This document shows positions 30,601 through 40,700 of a stretch of 64,000 bases of DNA, piece after piece (within the stretch, counting starts at the first letter, position 1; each line of letters opens with the position of its first letter). Below the pieces are notes generated by a model. The model was not told where the DNA came from. It worked only from the letters and a program-made list of their open reading frames with translations, and made no database searches. The translations under genes and the position numbers were made by a program. This DNA is from Chrysopilus asiliformis (lineage: Eukaryota > Arthropoda > Insecta > Diptera > Rhagionidae), in contig OZ035961.1 of the NCBI GenBank assembly GCA_964034945.1, forward strand, positions 74,836,188 through 74,900,187, given 5' to 3'.

Positions 30601-33019
30601 TGCGCCAGTATGCTGATGATCCTCGCAAATTCTTCATATAGAGGTGGACATCTTCGATCCTTCCCTCTTGGCCTTCAATCTTCTTACCGCATGCTGCAAT
30701 TGTGGATTTAGCTCGATGATATTCAAACATGGATAATGCATAGAATAGGTAGTCGTTGCGTTCGAATCTTGTGTCGCTACCTAGTATTCTATATTGGAAG
30801 TAATCAAGCGGTGATATGTTCACAGGTCTATTTTCCTTCAAGCCATTTTTACCATCGGGGAAAAGGTAGAACCATGCAAACTCTTCAGCTTTCAATTCGT
30901 GTGCCTCATTCACGATATTATCCTTTGTCTTGCGTATGATTTCGTTGGCATTCTCCGATATGTCCAATTCGTCATCCACATCTGGCTGGTTACAATCTAT
31001 GGGAGCCATCAATGATGTTTGTATTGCTACTGACTCCATTTGTTCTAGCTGGTGTACAATTGGTGTTGTCTCAAACTCTTGTGGTGGTATTCTCTCTACG
31101 TTAGATTCCAGGTCTTGTTCTATTATACTGTTCTCAGTCTTGAGTTGCACATCTATGTAATCCAAGGTGTACTGAACATTTCTTGAACGCGTAGTTCGCT
31201 TACAAACTCGATGAAGCTCTTCGATATTGTCGCATTGTATGATGCAGGCCTTTCCATGTTCTGCACGGGCGCCTTTCGGTCCGCAGGAATGTGAATTCGT
31301 GAAGTAGTATTTGTTATCGTAATACAGTACTCCAAATGACTTTGATTCTGCTATTAGTATTCCTGCATTATGATTGGCAAATAGATTCCCCAAAGCTTGT
31401 CGTAGTGTGACGCCAATGGTATGATTCTCAGAATCATCTAGACTTCCATAAAGTTCTGGATCTTCATTATAATTCATGGAGAATGTGTTGCCGAACATAA
31501 TGAAGTCTGTCTTGATGACATCGAAGTTACGTACAGCTAAGTATCCACTATCAGAAATCGGATAAGCATTCGGATTGTTGTTTGAGGCAGTGTGTATGAC
31601 TTCGTACATTTCATCAGCCTGGGTCATGTTCCCATCCAAGGTAACCTGGTTCCATAATCGTGGTGGAAGTATAACTGCTCGTACGATGTTTGATAATACC
31701 ATTACACAGCACTGTACTCCAGCCCATCTCGATGTGAAGAAACTGTCTTGTGCTTGGTGCCATGAAGCTCGTAAAATTCTAGATATATCTCCAATTGATT
31801 TGTAGGCGCTTTCGTCTTGTAGCGTATTGATTGCTTCAGCTTGTGGTGGTGTATCAACAACTCGTATAAAATCTTGTTCATTAATTTCTACGTCTTGGTC
31901 GACATTGACATCTCCGTATAATGGATTGTTAGCCATCAGCCATCGTAGCGCAGCCAGCAGTCTTGGCCTGCATATTGAGAACTCTCTTGTGATGCTTAGG
32001 TTCTCAAGATGTTCGGTTACAACGACAATTCCTGAATTCTGGGTCGATCTTGGTAGCATTTTTGGTAACTTCTCACTAACTTCGAAGATATCCTGGGCAA
32101 AGAGTACTGCTTGTCCACGGAAACCATATTGTCCAAATCGTCCGTCATACTTCACTACCTTAACAAATGGTGTTATTCTTGCCAATAGTCGTTGTTCGGC
32201 TTGTGATAATACTCGAATTACTTCAGGTATATCTCCGGGTTGCATGTTGTTCCAATATGCTTTCGACGGATATGTAGTCTTCTTGCTGGTTAGGTGAGTC
32301 TTACAGCGGTGGCACACGAGCAAACTTCGTTTCGATGACAACTCAGGTGGCAAGTATGTCCTGGCAACGACACTCGGTCTACATGTAGCGACTTGATTAG
32401 GATAGCATCGCTTGGTGCAAATTTCACAAATGCTAGCGCAGAATGTATTAATGGCTTTTTGAAATGTCGCAATCCCGGCATTCAATCGTTCATGTTGTAG
32501 GCGAGCTTGTTCCAGTCGTGCTGCATGTTGTTCTGGTGTTTCTGAGGCTCTGGCTTGTGACGTGTGTTGTCTGACGGCTTGTAGTCGTGCTGCATTTTGC
32601 TCTGGTGTTTCTTTGGCTCTAGCTTGTGATGTGTGCTGTCTGACGGCTTGTAGTCGTGCTGCATTTTGCTCTGGTGTTTCTTTGGCTCTAGCTTGTGATG
32701 TATGCTGTCTGTCGGCTTGTAGTCGTGCTACATTTTGCTCTGGTGTTTCTTTGGCTCTAGCTTGTGATGTGTGCTGTCTGACGGCTTGTAGTCGTGCTGC
32801 ATGTTGCTCTGGTGTTTCTGAGGCTCTAATATCAAATTTATGTTTTCTGTTTTGTTCAACGCGAATTTGTCGGTGTTGCCTTGATTCTCGCCGCTGTTTG
32901 TCTTGGCGTGAACGCTTAGCATCTTCATCTTCGGCTGCCCGCTTTTCCTGAAATTTACGACGAGCCTTCTCCAACCGTCGTTTTCTTTGCGTTACAGTTT
33001 CTCCCTTTGCACTTTGCAT
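27626..33019 (-). pseudogene. Helitron Rep-helicase, one in-frame stop
   Basis: Two consecutive open stretches in the same frame (33019-30329 and 30328-27626) are separated only by a TAA. Together they would encode about 1797 residues, close to a full insect Helitron protein. Order: basic N-terminus, a 23-residue repeat block (about residues 70-165), the helitron-like N domain, the Rep HUH motif in GSPHLHMLTW just after the stop, the Rep tyrosine motif in FYIAKYMSKSEP, and a PIF1-type helicase (Walker A GGAGTGKT near 28935, FIDEIS, LFGDLMQLPPV, ending HKMQGST and YVALSRVR). Rep would nick and rejoin the single strand and the helicase unwinds it. The stop lies between EVFGG and VEDYWWRIEF inside Rep, so this copy is inactive unless read through. 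The terminal TC and CTRR ends were not located. Confidence 0.92.
32525..32830 (-). repeat. 69-bp coding tandem repeat in the Helitron gene
   Basis: Four to five copies of a 69-bp unit encode a 23-residue repeat (ETPEQNAARLQAVRQHTSQA with small changes). The units are nearly identical at the DNA level, so they expanded or were homogenised recently. Charged, helix-forming composition. Confidence 0.85.
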
Positions 33020-33189
33020 TATTTAAATTTATTACTAAATTACTAAATAACTTTCTCACTCAATTGAGGGGTAAAGAACAATTAGTTGTGTTTAGTGAGA
33101 GCCACGAAGAGAAAACCTAACGAGGTTGTTTTAGTGAGAGCCACGACGAGAAAACCTAATGATGTTTTAATGGGATTACAAACGCACTC

Positions 33190-33345
33190 AGATGGCAGAA
33201 CTTTTGTGTTAGTCATAATGACTGTGTGTGTTAATGACTGTGTGTGTTAATGACTGTGTGTTAATGACTGTGCGTTAATGACTGTTAATGAATGTGTGAC
33301 TGTGTGTGATAAAGCAAAGTCACAATATTCTTTTGGTTTTAGGAT
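33190..33345. repeat. Degenerate TTAATGACTGTGTG repeat
   Basis: Irregular short tandem repeats of TAATGACTGTGTG units just upstream of the Helitron coding start. Confidence 0.7.
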
Positions 33346-33359
33346 ACAGGGTATAAAAA

Positions 33360-34340
33360 AATTTTAATGACAGATTCGGATTCAGCGACCCCAAAAACCC
33401 CAGAATAGATTTTTTTCCGGAAAATTTAGAGAAAAGGATAATCACGTTATCCTTACAGGACCTTACGTTATACTTACAGACTTTTTAATGACAGATTCGG
33501 ATTCAGCGACCCCAAAAACCCCCAGAATAGGTTTTTTTCCGGAAAATTTGGAGAAAGGGATAATCACGTTATCCTTACAGGACATTCCGTTATCCTTACA
33601 TACTTTTTAATGGCAGATTCGGATTCAGTGACCTCAAAAACCCCCAGAATAGATTTTTTTTCCGGAAAATTTGGAGAAAAGGATAATCACGTTATCCTTA
33701 CAGGACCTTCCGTTATCCTTACAGACTTTTTAATGACAGATTCGGATTCAGCGACCCCAAAAACCCCCAGAATAGGTTTTTTTCCGGAAAATTTGGAGAA
33801 AGGGATAATCACGTTATCCTTACAGGACATTCCGTTATCCTTACATACTTTTTAATGGCAGATTCGGATTCAGTGACCTCAAAAACCCCCAGAATAGATT
33901 TTTTTTCCGGGAAATTTGGAGAAAAGGATAATCACGTTATCCTTACAGGACCTTCCGTTATCCTTACTGACTTTTTAATGACAGATTCGGATTCAGCGAC
34001 CCCAAAAACCCCCAGAATAGATTTTTTTCCGGAAAATTTGGAGAAAAGGATAATCACGTTATCCTTACAGGACATTCCGTTATCCTTACATACTTTTTAA
34101 TGGCAGATTCGGATTCAGCGACCCCAAAAACCCCCAGAATAGATTTTTTTCCGGAAAATTTGGAGAAAAGGATAATCACGTTATCCTTACAGGATCTTCC
34201 GTTATCCTTACTGACTTTTTAATGACAGATTCGGATTCAGCGACCCCAAAAACCCCCAGAATAGATTTTTTTCCGGAAAATTTTGAGAAAAGGATAATCA
34301 CGTTATCCTTACAGGACCTTCCGTTATCCTTACAAGGACG
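33360..34340. repeat. Satellite-like array, eight 122-bp units
   Basis: Eight tandem copies start at about 33364, 33487, 33609, 33730, 33852, 33977, 34099 and 34222. Each contains CAGATTCGGATTCAG, a C-rich CCCAAAAACCCCCAG stretch, TTTCCGGAAAATTTGG and two GTTATCCTTACAG motifs. Units alternate between two variants (TGACAG with CCTTCCG; TGGCAG with CATTCCG), indicating a 244-bp dimer as the amplified unit. The unit length varies by 1-3 bp. Open frames inside are by-products of the repeat. Confidence 0.92.
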
Positions 34341-34344
34341 AAGT

Positions 34345-34792
34345 AGTGAAAATATTGTATTGTCATCGGACTTATATAAGTGTGCAAAATTTCAAGTCAA
34401 TCGGACAAGTGGAAGTGGGTCAAAATTGGGTTGCAAGATTTGATCTGACAAACAGACAAACAAACAAGATAGCGAGCTAAATAAAAGCTTTTAAAAAAAG
34501 TTACTTGCGGCTTTCTCGATTGATAAAAAGGTGTTTACATCGCGATCTGATGTCCTGTTTACATTCATTGAATTCCCTTTAGAGCAAACACCAAAAAATT
34601 CATTGCTTTTCGAAATTATTGAATTACATAACAAGAGGTGAGGACGCGCAAATTTTAAATAAAAATTCGAAAGAATCTAAAATTCCGAAAAGACAATCGT
34701 GAAAATTTTGAAATGATGTGATTTAGAATCCTCAATAAGCCACAAATATTTTTAACAAACTTCGATTAATAAATATTTAATAACTTAAAATT
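34345..34792. other. Downstream flank of the iduronidase gene
   Basis: AT-rich. The first 150 bp after the satellite (including GCAAAATTTCAAGTCAATC) read like the tail of a dispersed repeat. No gene is seen. Confidence 0.5.
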
Positions 34793-37700
34793 CTAATTTG
34801 GTGTGGTGCAGTTAAAGCAGACGATTTTTGAAAATTCCCCATAGCGTCCAAAAATATCAAACGCTCGTACTTTGTAATACCCTAAAAATAGCTTAATAAT
34901 ATAAAAAATCAACACAATAAAAAATTACTTACCGAAAACAAGTCTCTTATTTGGAGCATATTGATAGGATAAAAATGGTATATGTTGACTTCCTGAGATG
35001 ACTTCCCAAATATTCCCTTTATTGGACAGGAACCAAACTTCATAAGACTTATAACATCGCTCAGGAATAAAGATTTCACTCCAAAAGATTAACACTTCTC
35101 CAGCCGTGAGCTTGCGAACTCGAACATTTTTGGGTTGCAGGGGCGGAGAAATGAAAGAGCTGCAAATCCGAATCAAAGCAATCCACGGTGGACGCATGGA
35201 CAGCTTCACTTTAAAGTGTTGTGGGTTTGATTTCAAAACCTGATGACTAAGAATCTTTGGACTTTGGACACTTCTCATTATCTCCCGAATAGTAGCATTA
35301 GGATAAGGTGGACTGCCATAATACTGCCATACTTTGACAGGATCAGTTACATCTGTTTCTATTGCTTCAATCATGTACGCAAACATTTCGCCGCTTCTTG
35401 CCTTCGGCATAATAAATTTAAACTTTATGTAGCTCCTCGGATTCTTTCCGTCAGTTACGATAAACACAGCTGAGTAAAATGGAGCATTTGGATGCCCCGA
35501 TGTAATTAAATACGTCATATTCAGCTGCTGAATTTGTGTAATATCTCTAGCATAGTCCGCTGCATTGCCAAGCAATCCAAGGGCTACATAAACCGGTTTC
35601 TGAATGAACTGAAAATGCGGAGGTCTTGTTAAATTCATTCGAAAGGACGCTATGAGAGTTCTCTGATGAAATTCATATGGATGATAGCTAAGAAAAGCAT
35701 TGTCATGGCTAATAGATTCTAAATTCGAAAACTTTTGATCGTTCAATTTTGTACTCCAATGTTGGAGAACCGTCAAAGTCAATATCGATGCGTATCGAAC
35801 ATCCGATTGAAATGGTCGAGGTGTTGACCAGCCAGACACAGGATCCGCTTCACTTAAATTTGAAATTTGGCATGAAAGAATAAACCTAAATCTATTCTAC
35901 ATACTTGTTTGAGAACTTGATATTCTCCAAGTTTTGATATTCTTTTAGAATTTCAGAGATCAAACTTTGACCGCCATGAACAATTTGATTAGCTGTCCCT
36001 TGACCTTTTCGATGGAATGTGAGAACATCGAAAAAACATTTTCCTGGCTTGTTGCATTCCTCTAAAGCTGCCCAACAAAGCTTGTGGGTTGTTTTTGATT
36101 TGAAAAGCCCTGCCGGACCTCTTAGTTCAATATGAATTCCTTGAGTAGTTCTTTCGGCAGCATCTAAACCACGCCTGATGGCCGCTACGTACTGTTGATA
36201 TTCTAAAATTTGAAAAGAGCTGTTCAATATAAAACAAAAAAAAATCATTTTTGTAAATCAGAGGCGATTTTAAAATCTCCTTCATTGCTAAGGAATATAC
36301 TACTTCACATGCGTGATCATTTTGCTGCAAGTTTTTCTGAGGAAAAATGGGACAATATTCGTTCCGACAATATTCGTTCCGACAATATTCGTTCCGACAA
36401 TATGCGTTCCGAATACTGTAATTCTATCACGAAATTAGTAATTAGCAACCCGGAAAACCTCCTAAAGCCATTTTTCCTTAAAAAAAAAATTTTAATATAT
36501 AAAATTTGAATGTTGTCGCTAATAAGGACACTTCCGTTTCGAATTTTGTAAAACCGTTTCTTAGCGAGCATCTATGAAATAAGACAAATCTGTGTGCAAA
36601 ATTTCATGGCAATTGGTTTAGTGGTTCGGGAGAAACTATGAGTACTATTTGGCTTTTATATATCTGAAACTCGGGGGTACCATTTTCAATGTCAATTTTT
36701 TACGCATTCGTATTTAACTTATAACCATATAACCAGCTTTGAACAGAATGTCAAATGAACTACAACCTCAGATATAGAGTAAGTTCGGGTATTGTGGTAT
36801 AGGCGGGTAATGTGGTACACCATCATTTCTCGGATATGAGATGTCGCATAGCAAGATCAAACATACAAAATTGTTTTTTGTGAAATTCGGCAGCCATTGT
36901 TGGTGTTGACAAGTCCATGTTTTATCAGGTTATACCGGAATTTTCTGAAAGACGTTTTTGAGCACAATCAAAAATTTATTGTCTCCACATTCAAGTAAAT
37001 CTCGAAAGCCAATTTTAAGTTGTTTTTTTTAACTGTGAATCAGTGAACGATTATTTAGACAACACATTTGGTTCTTGAAAGAAACATTTTTGGATTGCGG
37101 CGAATTTGACTAAGAAATCATTTTTTTGGTTTGTCATGGTGAAAACGGCTAATGTGGCATACTATTTTTTCCATACAAATATTTAAAATTTGAATGGAAG
37201 AAACAGTATTCCACATTACCCACCTTAAATATTTGTATGGAAGAAACAGTATACCACATTACCCGCCAATTTTTTGAAGGACTACTTTTTCAGTTATTGT
37301 ACTTTTTTGATCATATTTTTGTTTTTATGTTTATGATTGGTAACATTGCTGCGGAATTTTATAGGCAAGCGTCTAGAGGTATCGTAAACGAAATTCTAAC
37401 ATAATTGCTTTTAAAACTAGTGATTTATTATGAAAATAAAAGAAGGTGTACCACAATACCCGAACTTATTCTATAACTAGATACCGCAATCTGCTATTTC
37501 ACATGGAAGCAAAATATATCAAACGGAAATTAAGTAAGAGCGAATCAGATATACCGTATGCGTCATAAAAATCTGGAAAATTCATATTAAATTGTAGACC
37601 GTTTAATAAGACACAGAAGTTGAACGAAAAAAAAAATATGTTTTGCTCTAAACCAAATCTTACATACTAGTAAAAAAAATTATTCAAAATGTCCACCTCC

Positions 37701-40700
37701 AGCATTTACGAACTCCTCCAAACGGGGCCTGTACTTCTTGCAGGTCAATATTAAATAAGACTCCGACTTCTCGTTCCATGCGATGGTAATGGTGGACTTC
37801 AGGGCTTGCACATTACTGTGAGCCTTAGCTCCAGTCTTAGCCTGAACATATGCCCATATTAAAAAATCCAGGGGATTAAGATTGATGGTTTTACTTGACT
37901 CTGAAAGATATCCTTATCGGATTCCTTCTGATCCTTCCTTTGATTGCCCTAATCAACACTGCAGTCCTTACTGAAATGGGTCTACCGCTTCCAGATTGCG
38001 GCCTAGCTATTCCTCTGGCCAAACAAGTCGTTCTTACAGCATAAACAGTTGACAACGTTACGTTTAATTCATTGGAAATCGCCTTATTGGACTTCCGCGC
38101 GTGGACCAACTTCATGATTTTCACTTTTCGAGCCTCCCCCATGTTGCTATATTTATAAACATTTAATTTTTTGGCTCAATTATGTACGAAGTTGTATTTA
38201 CAAACCCTTTCAAACGTAGTACAAATTAATAAGCAACCGTTATCTCCTTGAAAATACTTGCAGTACTAGATTCCAGATTTTTATGACGCATACGGTAGAT
38301 CACGTAAGGATTAAAATTCATGCACTTCTGATAGATTGTAGAATCGCCCATGTGATTATTCCAGGTTCAAACAAAGATACATATAATTTTGCACAGAAAA
38401 ATTGATTTAAAAGCAACTATACGCGTTAAACCTCCTTAAATTATTAAAAGATTAGTTGATTCCCATTTTTATTGCCAACTTTATTATTTGAAATTCAGTA
38501 AATTTTATTAAAATGATTTTCTATTCATTTTCCGGTCCATATTTTCCAAAAATTCTCGAAATTTAATATTAAAAGTTAAGTTAAGTTTACACTAGCAATA
38601 AACTTGACGAATTAAAATTAGTAAAGTTAAGTTTACACTACCAATAAACTTGACCAATTTTAATTGCTTTTAGTAAATTGCTCTTAAATTGCTAGTCTAA
38701 AAGGCAAGCAATTTCGTAAAACAAGAAACTTGCTCACGCTTGGCAAGTTTCCGTAAATAATCTTGCTAAATTTTCTTGCCAGTGTGAACGCTGTGTTGCG
38801 ACAGGTCGAATTAAATAAAGAAATTTTTGATAAATATCAATTACTTGGAAATAAAATTTATAGATCTACTGAATATGGTCGTAGGTGGGTTGTTCCAAAA
38901 GAATGTAGACTGCAAATTGCCAAAGCTAATCATGATGACGTTGGTCATTTTGCTTTAGAAAAGACTTTGGAGCGAATTCGGTCAAGGTATTGGTTTAAAG
39001 GTATGCGTGCATTTGTAAAAAAATATATTTTAAATTGTTTAAATTGCTTACATTACAAAAATTTAAGTGGGAAAAAGCCTGGTTTATTATTTTCAATACC
39101 TAAATTTTCTATGCCTTTTCACACGTTGCATGTGGATCATTTGGGTCCGTTTATTAAAAGCAAACAGAAGAATTGTTATTTATTAGTTATAGTTGACAGT
39201 TTCACAAAATTTACTTTTATTGCCGCAGTACAAAAACTAGTAAAGTTCTCTGCGAATTTGATAAAATTTTCAAAATTTTTGGTAATCCGAAAAGGATAAT
39301 TACGGATGCGGGTACGGCATTTACGGCAGAATTATTTAAAAAATATTGTGATGATCGCAATATTCGGCATCATAAGATTGCAGTTGGAATGCCGCGTGCA
39401 AATGGTCAAGTTGAACGTTACAACAGAACTATTTTGGAAGCATTCAAAACTTTGAGAGCAAATTTTGATCAAGATTAATGGGAAAAAATGTTACGGCTGT
39501 TCAACAAGGAATTAATAGTACTTGGAACAAAACCATCGAAGCTGTCCCTAGTGAAGTTTTTTTTTGGATATCGAATTTCAATGAATAATGATTTAGTAAA
39601 TATTGAAGAAAGTTTGGATTTAGTGGATGTGACTTTATTAAGGGATAAAGTCAGTGAAAATATTTTGAGAAATGCGAAGTTACAGAAAGAAAGGTTTGAT
39701 TCGAAAAGAAGTGAGGCTAGACAATTTCAAATTGGAGAATAATAGAGAATTTAAAAAAGGAAGTTACATTGTATGACAGAAAATATCAAACAATAAAATA
39801 ATTAACAAGAATTAAAAAAATCATATTAATATATAAAAATGAGTTGGTGTCTGTCTGTTCCTCTTTCACGCAAAAACGGCTGAACCGATTGACTTGAAAT
39901 TTGGCATGAGTGTCTGTGGTAGTTCTGGTTCCAACATAGGCATACGGAAAAGTAGCGCGAGGGGTGGGGGGAGTAAGAGGAGGGGGGTAAAGTGATTTCG
40001 AAACTTAGTTTTTGCGCTATGTTACTCTTTCGCGGGGAAACTACTGAACCGATTGGCCTGAAATTTGGCATAGATGTTCGTCGGGGATCCAGCCCCAACA
40101 TAGACCCATTAAAAAGTATCCCGAGAGGTGGGGGGAGTAAGGGGAGGGGGTAAAGTGATTTCGAAACTTAGTTTTTGCGCTATGTTACTCTTTCGCGGGG
40201 AAACTACTTAACCGATTGGCCTGAAATTTGGCATAGATGTTCGTCGGGGATCCAGCCCCAACATAGACCAATTAAAAAGTAGCCCTATAGGTGGGGGAGT
40301 AAGCGGAGGGGGGTAAAGTAATACCGAATGCAAGTGCTGGAATTTTTTGTTAGTTTGTTAACCCGTTCGGTACATGTTTTTTTTCTATGGGGGTTAAAGA
40401 TTCTCTCTATACAAATTAATGATGTTTAAGCTAATAGTATTCATTTAAAACAAAAACAAAAAAAAAAAAAAAAAATTTTATTTTTTACAAATACGTCCAC
40501 TGTAGTCCAGCTTTTTACTCAAAAAATCAAAATTGGGTCACAAATGCACTTAAAGGTGCGCTGAATGAGAATAGAGTGTTGAAAATAAATAAATAATAAG
40601 TGAATTCAAATTTTTAACTGCGTTGCCATATGGCATCAAAATACCGAATGGGTTAATCATTAATTTAACAGCTGAGAAGTCCGTATAGAATTTTCTATGG

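Noticed and set aside
32562..32951. Cysteine-rich repetitive plus-strand frame
   Set aside because: It is the opposite strand of the Helitron 69-bp coding repeat.
33360..34443. Short plus-strand frames and a CRISPR-like look
   Set aside because: The 122-bp units are contiguous with no unique spacers. The frames exist only because the repeat unit lacks stops.
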